This document shows, one piece after another, positions 1 through 5,673 of a stretch of 6,052 bases of DNA. Origin of the DNA: Methylovirgula sp. (GTDB lineage: Bacteria > Pseudomonadota > Alphaproteobacteria > Rhizobiales > Beijerinckiaceae); the NCBI GenBank assembly GCA_030038595.1, contig JASHSW010000183.1, forward strand, positions 1 to 6,052, in the 5' to 3' direction. How positions within the stretch are numbered: position 1 is the stretch's first letter; the number at the start of each line of letters is the position of its first letter. Under the pieces are notes generated by a model. That model made no database searches. It had not been told where the DNA came from and worked only from the letters and a program-made list of their open reading frames with translations. The position numbers and the translations under genes are program-made.

Positions 1-84
1 GCGGCGGATCGCGACATGCGGATCGAGGCGATCGAGCTCGTCGAGAAGACCGGCGGCAAGTCCGGCGCGTTTCGACGCCGATGA
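1..84 (+). CDS. moaC: Cyclic pyranopterin monophosphate synthase MoaC, C-terminal end (partial)
   Basis: The window opens inside a gene; the last 27 codons and a TGA stop at 82-84 are visible. The frame reads AADRDMRIEAIELVEKTGGK, then SGAFRRR. The MRIEAIxLxEKTGGKSG ending is the conserved C-terminus of MoaC, which with MoaA converts GTP to cyclic pyranopterin monophosphate, the first step of molybdenum cofactor synthesis in the cytoplasm. The KTGGKSG stretch carries conserved lysines of the family. The stop overlaps the start of the next gene in an ATGA arrangement, and that gene is moeA, a later enzyme of the same pathway, so the two are very probably co-transcribed and translationally coupled. 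The promoter and N-terminus lie outside the window. Confidence 0.88.
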   Translation, partial: AADRDMRIEAIELVEKTGGKSGAFRRR

Positions 85-1301
85 TCTCGGTTGCCGAGGC
101 GCGCAAACAAATTCTCGCGGCGGCGGCCGGTCCGCGCCCGAGCGAGACCGTGGCGCTTGCCGAGGCGCTCGGCCGCACTCTTGCCGCTCCGCTCGCCGCC
201 CAACGCACGCAGCCGCCGGTCGCCGTCTCGGCGATGGACGGATTTGCGCTGCGCGCCGCCGATGTTGCCTCGCTCCCGGCACGCCTCAAAGTGATTGGCG
301 CGAGCGCCGCCGGACATGGATTTCAAGGCAGCGTCGGACGCGGCGAGGCGGTACGGATTTTCACCGGCGCACCGGTGCCGCGCGGCGCCGACGCCATCCT
401 CATCCAGGAAAACGCAGAACTCGACGGCGATACCGTGCTGCCCTCGGCAAGTCTCGCCGCCGGCACACATATCCGTGCCGTTGGCATCGACTTTGCGCAG
501 GGCGAGGTGCGGCTCGAAGCGGGCCGACGGCTCGGACCCATCGAAATCGCCCTTGCCGCGGCGATGAACTATGCGGAGCTTCCGGTGGTACGGCCGCCCC
601 GCGTGGCGATCCTTGCGACCGGCGACGAACTTGTCCCGCCCGGCACGGCGACCGGTCCCGATCGGATCGTCGCCTCGAATGCGCCCGGCATCGCCGCTTT
701 CGTCCAGCTCGCGGGCGGCGTGCCATATGATCTCGGCATCTCGAATGACGAATTCTCGGCGCTCGAAGCAGCAATCGCCGCGGCGCGCGGCGTCGAAGCG
801 GACGTGCTCGTGACGCTCGGCGGCGCTTCGGTCGGCGAACATGATCTCGTCCAATCGGCGTTGATGCACCAGGGCATGCAGCTCGGCTTCTGGCGGATCG
901 CCATGCGCCCCGGCAAGCCGCTGATCTACGGCCGGCTCGGCGACATGACGATCCTCGGCCTGCCCGGCAATCCCGCCGCCTCGATTGTTTGCGCGCTGCT
1001 CTTTCTCGTACCCCTATTGCGGGCGCTCTGCGGCGACCCCACGGCCGGCGCGGACAGAAGCGAACCGGCGCGGCTCGGCGCCGCGCTGCCAGCCAACGGC
1101 CCGCGCGAGGACTATATGCGCGCCTCGCTCGCCTACGGCGGCGATGCGCTGCCGATTGCGACCCCCTTCCCGCAGCAGGATTCTTCGTTGCTCAGCGTCT
1201 TCGCCAAGGCGCAATGTCTCATCGTCCGCCCGCGCGAGGCGCCTGCAGCGCAACAAGGCGATCTTTGCCGAGTCCTTCTCCTTACGGCGCTCTTTCCGTG
1301 A
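81..1301 (+). CDS. moeA: Molybdopterin molybdenumtransferase MoeA
   Basis: A 406-residue cytoplasmic enzyme that inserts molybdate into adenylylated molybdopterin, giving active molybdenum cofactor. Full-length MoeA of other bacteria is about 400-410 residues, so this is complete. Visible motifs in order: SAMDGFALR (50-58), FTGAPVPRGADAI (94-106), RAVGIDF (132-138), TGDELVPPG (180-188), SNAPG (199-203), the MPT-binding-type GGASVGEHD (247-255), MRPGKPLIYG (275-284) and LGLPGNPAAS (292-301), followed by the C-terminal MoeA domain IV (about 330-404). The acidic residues in MDG, GDEL and GEHD that the family uses around the active site are present. The ATG start overlaps the moaC stop by 4 bases, which fixes the start and implies an operon. 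In many alphaproteobacteria lexA follows moeA; here it does not. The gene is very GC-rich (45 of 60 bases at 1081-1140). Confidence 0.96.
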   Translation: MISVAEARKQILAAAAGPRPSETVALAEALGRTLAAPLAAQRTQPPVAVSAMDGFALRAADVASLPARLKVIGASAAGHGFQGSVGRGEAVRIFTGAPVPRGADAILIQENAELDGDTVLPSASLAAGTHIRAVGIDFAQGEVRLEAGRRLGPIEIALAAAMNYAELPVVRPPRVAILATGDELVPPGTATGPDRIVASNAPGIAAFVQLAGGVPYDLGISNDEFSALEAAIAAARGVEADVLVTLGGASVGEHDLVQSALMHQGMQLGFWRIAMRPGKPLIYGRLGDMTILGLPGNPAASIVCALLFLVPLLRALCGDPTAGADRSEPARLGAALPANGPREDYMRASLAYGGDALPIATPFPQQDSSLLSVFAKAQCLIVRPREAPAAQQGDLCRVLLLTALFP

Positions 1302-1397
1302 GGCGACACGCCTTCGCCTGCCGCCGTCCATGCGCGGCGATTGACAGCCGCAATGGCCTGCTCCAAGTCTTAAGCAAACAATGGGGAGGAGATTGCC

Positions 1398-1691
1398 ATG
1401 CACATCATCTGGATCATCGTCATCGGCTTTTTGGCGGGTCTTTTCGCGCGGTTTTTCTCCCCCGCTCCGAACAATCCGAGCGGTTTCGTGCTGACCTGCC
1501 TGCTCGGCATCGCCGGCGCCTTCCTTGCGACCTACATCGGCCAAGCGATCGGCTGGTACCGCATCGACCAGGGCGCGGGACTGATCGGAGCGACAATCGG
1601 CGCCATCATCCTCCTCGTGATTTGGCGGGCGGTCGTCGGCAGTGGTGCAGTTGGTCCCGCCGCCGGCACGGGTCCAAGACGTTGGCTTTGA
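1398..1691 (+). CDS. GlsB/YeaQ/YmgE family small membrane protein
   Basis: A 97-residue hydrophobic protein with three predicted membrane segments: about residues 3-20 (IIWIIVIGFLAGLFARFF), 29-50 (GFVLTCLLGIAGAFLATYI region) and 60-80 (GAGLIGATIGAIILLVIW). The pattern of glycine-rich helices, GLLG/GIAGAF in the second and GAxIGAxIxLxIW in the third, is that of the family once called transglycosylase-associated proteins, found in the inner membrane and often induced by stress; the molecular function is not established. Family members are usually 80-100 residues; the last 17 or so residues here (GSGAVGPAAGTG...) form a soluble tail beyond the usual end. A strong GGGGAGGAG Shine-Dalgarno sequence lies 6-7 bases before the ATG. 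It starts 96 bases after moeA, and no clear terminator lies between, so read-through from the moaC-moeA operon is possible. Confidence 0.85.
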   Translation: MHIIWIIVIGFLAGLFARFFSPAPNNPSGFVLTCLLGIAGAFLATYIGQAIGWYRIDQGAGLIGATIGAIILLVIWRAVVGSGAVGPAAGTGPRRWL

Positions 1692-1725
1692 TGTTTGGCG
1701 ATCGGCAACTCGCGGGACCGCCACG

Positions 1726-2154
1726 ATGGCAAGCGGCACGGTGACTTTCCTCGGCCTGTGTGTCGGCGCGGCAGCCGCCATCCATCCTGCCGCCTATGCG
1801 CGCGCCGCGCCCATTGCCAGCGCGACGCTGCTCGTCAACGACGCGGCGAATTTCGTGGCCCTGCTCGACGAGAACAACGTCACGGTACGTTTCGGGCCGC
1901 CCGAATATGCCGACCTCAACATCACCAAGGCCTTCGTAGTCACCTGCGTATTTCCGTTCAATCCCGGTCCGTTTACCTACGCCGTGCGGATCGACAACCG
2001 CTACGACACGATCCCCGCCGATGTGATCGAATATAAATATTACGATCCGACCTACATCAAGCTCGAAATCAACGCGCAATATCTGACCAACACGATCGGC
2101 GCCGCCGACCTGCGCGGCCATAAGCTGCGCATCGAGTTCTACCCGGATCGCTAG
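1726..2154 (+). CDS. Predicted secreted protein of unknown function
   Basis: I do not recognise this 142-residue protein. Residues 1-27 look like a signal peptide: hydrophobic core TFLGLCVGAAAAI and an AxA-type site ARA at 25-27. The mature part of about 115 residues alternates hydrophobic and polar residues (for example VNDAANFVALLDENNVTV, ITKAFVVTCVF, YIKLEINAQYL, KLRIEFY), suggesting a small beta-rich fold, and contains one cysteine. The start is uncertain. The ATG at 1726 is preceded by only a weak CGGGA, and its N-region has no basic residue. The frame is open upstream to a GTG at 1642, which would overlap the preceding gene by 50 bases and add two arginines just before the hydrophobic core. 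Codon composition matches the GC-rich neighbours, and the stop at 2152-2154 is followed by two inverted repeats. It probably acts in the periplasm, but no function can be assigned. Confidence 0.72.
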   Translation: MASGTVTFLGLCVGAAAAIHPAAYARAAPIASATLLVNDAANFVALLDENNVTVRFGPPEYADLNITKAFVVTCVFPFNPGPFTYAVRIDNRYDTIPADVIEYKYYDPTYIKLEINAQYLTNTIGAADLRGHKLRIEFYPDR

Positions 2155-2185
2155 TTGGCCCTCGATTTGCACGGAAGCGAGATGT

Positions 2186-2215
2186 GGGAAACCGGCGTTT
2201 CCCGCGGGCGCCCGC
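2186..2215. repeat. Two adjacent inverted repeats after the secreted-protein gene
   Basis: GGGAAAC (2186-2192), loop CGGC, then GTTTCCC (2197-2203) form a perfect 7-bp stem with a 4-base loop. It is directly followed by the perfect 12-bp palindrome GCGGGCGCCCGC (2204-2215). They sit 31 bases after the stop at 2154 and about 80 bases before the next gene. They could be an intrinsic-terminator-like hairpin, though no T-tract follows, or a regulatory or mRNA-end structure. Confidence 0.5.
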
Positions 2216-2280
2216 CGTTGCGTTCACGGGGAACGACATGCTAAGGCCGTTCGGTTCCGAGGCGCGTCCGCGCAATACAG

Positions 2281-2286
2281 AGGAGC
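2281..2286 (+). promoter_or_regulatory. Ribosome binding site fixing a GTG start
   Basis: GAGGAG lies 7 bases before a GTG at 2294. The protein from that GTG begins MRLRAAVLLSAW, a textbook basic-then-hydrophobic signal peptide start, so site and start support each other. Confidence 0.7.
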
Positions 2287-2293
2287 AGCGCGG

Positions 2294-2740
2294 GTGCGTT
2301 TGAGAGCAGCGGTTCTTTTGTCGGCGTGGATCTTGCAAATCGGGACGGCACAGAGCGCCGGGCTTTTGGACCGCTCCGCGAACCGGCCGCCGGACGTCGT
2401 CCAACAGGACAACGGCGGCAACCTGCTGGCGCGCATCGAATTCGTCGAAGCGCACAAGAACGATCCCCTCTACCGCCTGCCGCTCGAGTGCTTTTCCTCC
2501 TGCACGCTGTTGCTCGGAATTGCCGGCGCGTGCGTCAGCAAAGGCAGCCTGCTGTTTTTCCATTCGGCCGAGGTCGACGGAAAGAAGGCGCCGAAATACT
2601 TGAATGATTACGCGGCGAGCTATTACCCGCCGGCCGTCCAAACATGGGTGAAAGCTCATCACGCGCTTGAAAAGACCGGGTGGACGCTCATGGATTGGCA
2701 GACGGCGGCGAGCCTCGGCGTGAAAGTCTGCCCGGAATAG
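2294..2740 (+). CDS. Predicted periplasmic ClpP-like (COG3904-type) protein
   Basis: A 148-residue protein starting at GTG with a good Shine-Dalgarno site. Residues 1-22 form a signal peptide (MRLRAAVLLSAWILQ..., cleavage near TAQSA). The core has CFSSCTLLLG at 66-75 and CVSKGSLLFFHSA at 80-92. This follows the pattern C-x-S-x-C-T-x-x-x-x...C-x-x-x-x-x-x-x-F-H of small exported proteins common in Hyphomicrobiales that are related to the ClpP/crotonase fold (COG3904-like). By that comparison Ser68 and His90 occupy the nucleophile and histidine positions of a ClpP-type site; this is inference, and protease activity has not been shown for most relatives. Cys66, Cys70, Cys80 and Cys146 could form disulfides in the periplasm. 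The stop at 2738-2740 faces a convergent minus-strand gene. It stands alone, about 140 bases after the previous gene, so may have its own promoter, which I could not identify. Confidence 0.78.
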   Translation: MRLRAAVLLSAWILQIGTAQSAGLLDRSANRPPDVVQQDNGGNLLARIEFVEAHKNDPLYRLPLECFSSCTLLLGIAGACVSKGSLLFFHSAEVDGKKAPKYLNDYAASYYPPAVQTWVKAHHALEKTGWTLMDWQTAASLGVKVCPE

Positions 2741-2906
2741 GTGCAGGCGTCGAGTGGAAGTTCCATGCCGCGAAGGCGAGATTGAGAACGCGGATTTGGT
2801 GATCGGTCAGGTCCGCGAAGGCTTGCGGCATCGTATGCGCATCGTCGACGCTGATGCTGAACGTATAGGAAACGCCGCGCGCGCCCGTTCCGGAACAAGC
2901 GATGCA
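2730..2906 (-). other. Possible small or broken minus-strand gene (protein-like antisense frame)
   Basis: In the gap between two convergent genes the minus strand has an open frame whose translation looks protein-like: CIACSGTGARG, then SYTFSISVDDAHTMPQAF, then ADLTDHQIRVLNLAFAAWNF. It has few arginines and alternating hydrophobic residues, and by hand count about three quarters of third positions are G or C. The codon-aligned + strand frame has under 60 percent. There is no ATG start in a sensible place, and no good ribosome binding site. Upstream, the protein-like quality continues in another minus frame (about 2977-2882, GNAEFPKAANDGAPAPER...), so this could be a frameshifted remnant of a gene that once followed the glycosyltransferase. 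I do not recognise the peptide. It could also be chance. Confidence 0.25.
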
Positions 2907-2979
2907 GCGCAGAGCAATCCTGTCCGCTCGGGTGCCGGTGCGCCGTCGTTCGCCGCCTTCGGAAATTCGGCGTTGCCTC

Positions 2980-4470
2980 TCACTTCTTGACCACTTGAAA
3001 GCCGTTGACCGGGCTGAGCATCGCCCACAACACGCCAAGTCCTTCCATGGCAGCAAAAACCGGGAGCAGCAGAAGCAGCCACAAAGTCATCATGGTGCGG
3101 CGGCGCCTACTTCGAATACCATGCTCATCCATGTTGGCTTTTAGCCCAATGACATAGAACGTCGCAAAGGCAGCAAACGAATAGCTTGCCAGAAACCGGA
3201 CCGTCGGATTGATCGCGACGTTATGCAAGAGGTTGCCGAAACTATAGAGCATCGCAAAGGGTGCCAGCCCCCACAGCATCGTGTTCAATCCCAGACATAA
3301 GCGCCATCGTAATTTGACGGGCGCGTGAAAGGCCACTTTGAGCAATCCTTGGAACCAACGCCGCCGCTGGCGAAGGAAATCCAAAAAAGACATGCACGAC
3401 TGTTCCTCGAGATAACCTTCAACCCATGCACAACGCCGGCCGCTCTCCATGGCTTTGACAGCCCAAAAAGCATCCTCCGTGATGTCTCCGTTCGGACCGA
3501 AATCGAAACCGCCCGTTGCCTTTTCTACGTCGTTTCGAACCACGATGAAGGAGCCATGCAGGCCAAATAAAGTGATGCCCAATCGATGCTGAAAATAGAA
3601 ACGCGCGAAATCGTCGCCCGTCCTTCCGGTATCCGCCAAGGTTAGGAAGGGGTGCTTTTCCCACTCCCGATGATAGAGCAGCCCACCTTGGCCGATGTGC
3701 AGCTCCCCCGATCGCTCTTCCCGACGAATGAAGTTGCAGATTCCCTTGATCGCCGACGATGTCGGCTGCGTTTCCTCGTCAAGGTGAACGATCCAGGTGG
3801 TGTCGGAAATCGGCGAATGCAACAAAGCGTAATGCAGAGCCCGCGCCTTGAAACGCGATGACTTCGGCGTGCAATATCCTGCCGGGACAGTGATGACGCG
3901 CACATCCTTGTCGTGTTGTGGAAGCAATAGAATATTGTCGCATTTGTCCATGACCACTTCGATGACGTAGGCGGCGAGCGGTGTCCTCGCCATTTCGCTT
4001 TGGCAGCGCCGAATGGTGCGCAATACGACGTCGATGTTCTTGCCGGCCGTGACGATGCGCCAACAGATCGTCCGATTGATGGGTTGGGCGTCGTCGAGCG
4101 CGGTGGGGTGACGATAGGCGAACGCTCCAAGCAAACCCACCGTACCCGACAGCATGCCGCTCAGCCAAAGCAGACTGGCCCACGACCAGATCCTATCGAA
4201 CGAAGTCGTCGGAAGTTTGCCCGCCGGGGACAGGAAATACCAAACCGACGAAGTCAGAACGATGGACAACAAACTCACGACGACACGCGTTCTGTGCCCC
4301 GTGATGAAGCCAATACTCCAATCTCGAACCGGTTCTCTTGCAATTGAAGCCGGTCGGGGACTTTCCAAAAATTTCAAGCGGTACAAGGAGTGTGGCTCCA
4401 GGAGATCGAGAGTGCTAGCCGCGGCGTCCGGCCCGTGGCGTTCTTCGGGGCCGTATCCTAAGGAAGACAA
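2980..4470 (-). CDS. Membrane glycosyltransferase family 2, egghead (beta-mannosyltransferase)-like
   Basis: A 496-residue inner-membrane glycosyltransferase. Two membrane segments precede the catalytic domain (about residues 61-80 and 97-118) and three follow (about 392-415, 425-445, 459-486). The GT-A domain (about 135-380) shows SRFKARALHYAL (205-216), the metal/nucleotide-binding acidic motif WIVHLDEET (226-234), GQGGLLYH (260-267), TLADTGR (277-283), FGLHGSFIVVRNDVE (302-316), the catalytic ITEDAFWAVKA (330-340) and the QRRRWFQG type motif (368-375). The order VHLDEET / GQG / GSF-V / EDxxF / QRxRWxQG matches the egghead/BRE-3 group of GT2, known in animals for beta-1,4-mannosyl transfer to glucosylceramide; bacterial members probably act on lipid-linked or polymeric sugars. 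Substrate here is unknown. The furthest start is TTG at 4470, without a clear ribosome site; TTG at 4386 with GGAG 9 bases before is an alternative. The DNA is AT-richer than its neighbours (27 of 60 GC at 3541-3600), suggesting transfer. Confidence 0.88.
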   Translation of the reverse strand: MSSLGYGPEERHGPDAAASTLDLLEPHSLYRLKFLESPRPASIAREPVRDWSIGFITGHRTRVVVSLLSIVLTSSVWYFLSPAGKLPTTSFDRIWSWASLLWLSGMLSGTVGLLGAFAYRHPTALDDAQPINRTICWRIVTAGKNIDVVLRTIRRCQSEMARTPLAAYVIEVVMDKCDNILLLPQHDKDVRVITVPAGYCTPKSSRFKARALHYALLHSPISDTTWIVHLDEETQPTSSAIKGICNFIRREERSGELHIGQGGLLYHREWEKHPFLTLADTGRTGDDFARFYFQHRLGITLFGLHGSFIVVRNDVEKATGGFDFGPNGDITEDAFWAVKAMESGRRCAWVEGYLEEQSCMSFLDFLRQRRRWFQGLLKVAFHAPVKLRWRLCLGLNTMLWGLAPFAMLYSFGNLLHNVAINPTVRFLASYSFAAFATFYVIGLKANMDEHGIRSRRRRTMMTLWLLLLLPVFAAMEGLGVLWAMLSPVNGFQVVKK

Positions 4471-4719
4471 AGCAGTTGCGGAAAAGCACCCCTAGGTGTC
4501 AAGCCCGAGGAAAGCCGGCAATTCGGCCTCGGCGCGCCGCCTGCCCGCGCAATTTCGCGAACCGTTTCCTGCCCCCAAGCCGCAGAAGCCCCGGAAATCG
4601 CTCGCAGCGCGGCGATCCCCGGCGCCTTGTAATGCCAAAGTCGCCGTAAATTGTTGTCATTTATTCATGGATCGCCCGCTATAGGGGGCTGTTGCAATTT
4701 GCCTCGGGAGGACTCGCCT
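4471..4719. other. Divergent intergenic region, promoters expected but not located
   Basis: This 249-base region separates a minus-strand and a plus-strand gene transcribed away from each other, so it should contain promoters for both. I find no convincing -35/-10 pair. The best + strand candidate, TTGTCA (4654-4659) with CTATAG (4679-4684), has a 19-base spacer, which is long. An imperfect hairpin is formed by CCGAG (4505-4509) plus GCCG (4514-4517) pairing with CGGC (4524-4527) plus CTCGG (4528-4532). The open frame at 4496-4684 has basic, proline-rich shadow-like composition and no ribosome site, so I do not call a gene here. Confidence 0.5.
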
Positions 4720-4998
4720 ATGTTTCGAGCAATTCTGTTGATTTCGGCCGCCGTCGCGCTGACCTTCGCCGCTTCGGCCGGTCAGGCGATGCCGGTGTCG
4801 GGGGGCGTCGGCGACGGTTGGTCGCCGCATGTGACCCTGGTTGCCGGCGGCTGCGGCATCGGTTGGCATCGCGGGCCCTACGGTGGCTGCCGCCCGAACC
4901 GCGGACCGTATGGGCGCGGGCCCTATTGGCGCGGCCCCGGTTGGCGTTACTACGGCGGCTGCTGGCGCGGGCCCTACGGCCGCGTGCATTGCAGATAA
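4720..4998 (+). CDS. Small secreted glycine-rich GCG_CRPN protein
   Basis: A 92-residue precursor. The ATG at 4720 follows GGGAGGA (4706-4712) by 7 bases. Residues 1-23 are a signal peptide (FRAILLISAAVALTFAASA core, cleavage near ASAGQA). The mature part has GCGIGWHRGPYGGCRPN (44-60), matching the GCG...CRPN prefix that names a family of short exported proteins in Hyphomicrobiales and relatives, in which the prefix is followed by low-complexity repeats. Here the repeats are RGPYG/RGPYW/RGPGW units rich in Gly, Arg, Pro and Tyr, ending GGCWRGPYGRVHCR. Four cysteines (45, 57, 81, 91) could pair in disulfides. The function of the family is not known to me; an envelope or extracellular role is inferred from the signal peptide. 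It is a single-gene unit: divergent promoter region before, strong terminator after. Confidence 0.85.
   Translation: MFRAILLISAAVALTFAASAGQAMPVSGGVGDGWSPHVTLVAGGCGIGWHRGPYGGCRPNRGPYGRGPYWRGPGWRYYGGCWRGPYGRVHCR
4870..4980 (+). repeat. Degenerate RGPYG-coding repeats
   Basis: Within the GCG_CRPN gene, five imperfect copies of a 15-base unit of the type CGCGGGCCCTACGGC start at 4870, 4900, 4915, 4930 and 4966; those at 4900, 4915 and 4930 are directly tandem. They encode RGPYG, RGPYG, RGPYW, RGPGW and RGPYG. Copy number may vary between strains. Confidence 0.75.
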
Positions 4999-5007
4999 AT
5001 CCAAGCC

Positions 5008-5038
5008 GAGGCCGCCGCGTTGGCGGCCTCTTGATTTT
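5008..5038 (+). terminator. Intrinsic terminator after the GCG_CRPN gene
   Basis: GAGGCCGCC (5008-5016), loop GCGTT, GGCGGCCTC (5022-5030) make a perfect 9-bp GC-rich stem followed by TTGATTTT. It lies 10 bases after the TAA stop. This is a strong rho-independent terminator, closely similar in sequence to the one at 5920-5953. Confidence 0.88.
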
Positions 5039-5127
5039 GGCCGTGGCGCCGGTTCGCGGACCCGTTGCCGGAGGCAGGCGGTTCGTTCGGATATTCTTCG
5101 ATGCCGCGGTCCGGAAGGCGCAAGGAC

Positions 5128-5610
5128 ATGGTCGAGAGGCGGTTGGCAATCGTCTTGTGGCTTGCGGTCGTCTTAGGGCTTACGGCCGGCGCGTCCGCCG
5201 AGACCGCTTTTGAGACGGCGCAGAAATCCAAAGTCGGGAGCCTCGTAAATCCCTACGCGGCGCAAGAAGCCGCGCATGATCCCGAGCTCGCCGCCGAAGG
5301 CCACAAGCTCTACAGCAGCTTTGGCTGTCCGGGTTGTCATGGCGGCGGCGGTGGCGGCGGCATGTGCCCGCCGCTCACCACCGGCGTGTGGATCTATGGC
5401 GATTCCGACGATACTCTGTTCCGTCTCGTCATGCTTGGCTCGATCGATCTGCAAAAGCTCGGCTTCTCAAGACGGGGATTCCGAAATATCGCCGCGCCGA
5501 TGCCCTCCTACCGTTCCATCATCACCAAACCCGACGATCTCTGGAAGATCATCGCATGGATCAAGATTCAGACGTACAGGAACACCCAGAATGTTCCGTC
5601 TGAGCCTTGA
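5128..5610 (+). CDS. Periplasmic mono-haem c-type cytochrome
   Basis: A 160-residue precursor. The ATG at 5128 is chosen because GGAAGG (5113-5118) lies 9 bases before it and it gives a clean signal peptide (MVERRLAIVLWLAVVLGLTA, cleavage after ASA at 22-24); an ATG at 5101 and a TTG at 5065 are in frame upstream. The haem-attachment motif CPGCH is at 67-71, after AAEGHKLYSSFG, the usual first helix. It is followed by seven glycines (72-78) and MCPPL. The likely sixth ligand is Met125 in APMPSY, and the C-terminal helix DDLWKIIAWIK (136-146) is typical of class I cytochromes c. The mature protein is about 136 residues with a third cysteine, Cys80. Function: electron transfer in the periplasm. 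The G-rich loop with MCPPL...W.YG..DDTLFRL resembles cytochromes I associate with methanol or alcohol oxidation in methylotrophs; no dehydrogenase gene is in the window to confirm this. Confidence 0.88.
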   Translation: MVERRLAIVLWLAVVLGLTAGASAETAFETAQKSKVGSLVNPYAAQEAAHDPELAAEGHKLYSSFGCPGCHGGGGGGGMCPPLTTGVWIYGDSDDTLFRLVMLGSIDLQKLGFSRRGFRNIAAPMPSYRSIITKPDDLWKIIAWIKIQTYRNTQNVPSEP

Positions 5611-5611
5611 T

Positions 5612-5650
5612 GGGTACGTCGGCGCTGATCGCTGTTGGACGCGCGTACCC
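5612..5650. repeat. Long-range inverted repeat after the cytochrome gene
   Basis: GGGTACG (5612-5618) pairs perfectly with CGTACCC (5644-5650), enclosing 25 bases. It begins one base after the cytochrome stop codon. No T-tract follows, so it may be an mRNA 3' end structure rather than a standard terminator. Confidence 0.4.
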
Positions 5651-5673
5651 GCCTCCTAAGATCGGCCGCAATG

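Noticed and set aside
1341..1373. A perfect TTGACA before the GlsB-like gene as a promoter
   Set aside because: The -35 hexamer is exact, but at 16-18 bases spacing the -10 positions read as CCAAGT, CAAGTC or AAGTCT, which do not resemble a -10 box.
1691..1744. A 17-codon frame whose ATG overlaps the GlsB stop (TGATG)
   Set aside because: The overlap suggests coupling, but the peptide (MFGDRQLAGPPRWQAAR) has shadow-like composition, no ribosome site of its own, and overlaps the next gene's start.
2887..2896. GTTCCGGAAC palindrome in the convergent gap as a terminator
   Set aside because: No loop and no T-tract on either strand; ten-base palindromes of this kind are expected by chance.
2754..2990. 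A + strand frame of 78 codons in the convergent gap
   Set aside because: It is codon-aligned antisense to the minus frame there, has lower G/C at third positions (under 60 percent by hand count), and has no ribosome site before its GTG.
4496..4684. A 62-codon + strand frame in the divergent intergenic region
   Set aside because: Composition rich in Arg, Pro and Ala, no ribosome site, and it lies where promoters for both flanking genes should be.
4654..4684. TTGTCA plus CTATAG as promoter of the GCG_CRPN gene
   Set aside because: The spacer is 19 bases and the -35 match is partial; noted in the intergenic entry but not called as a site.
5065..5127. Longer cytochrome starts at TTG 5065 or ATG 5101
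   Set aside because: They place up to 21 polar residues before the signal peptide and lack a well-placed ribosome site, whereas ATG 5128 has one.
5338..5362. GGC/GGT run in the cytochrome as a DNA repeat or quadruplex element
   Set aside because: It is explained by coding for seven glycines in a recognisable cytochrome; G runs are only two bases long apart from mixed GGT codons.
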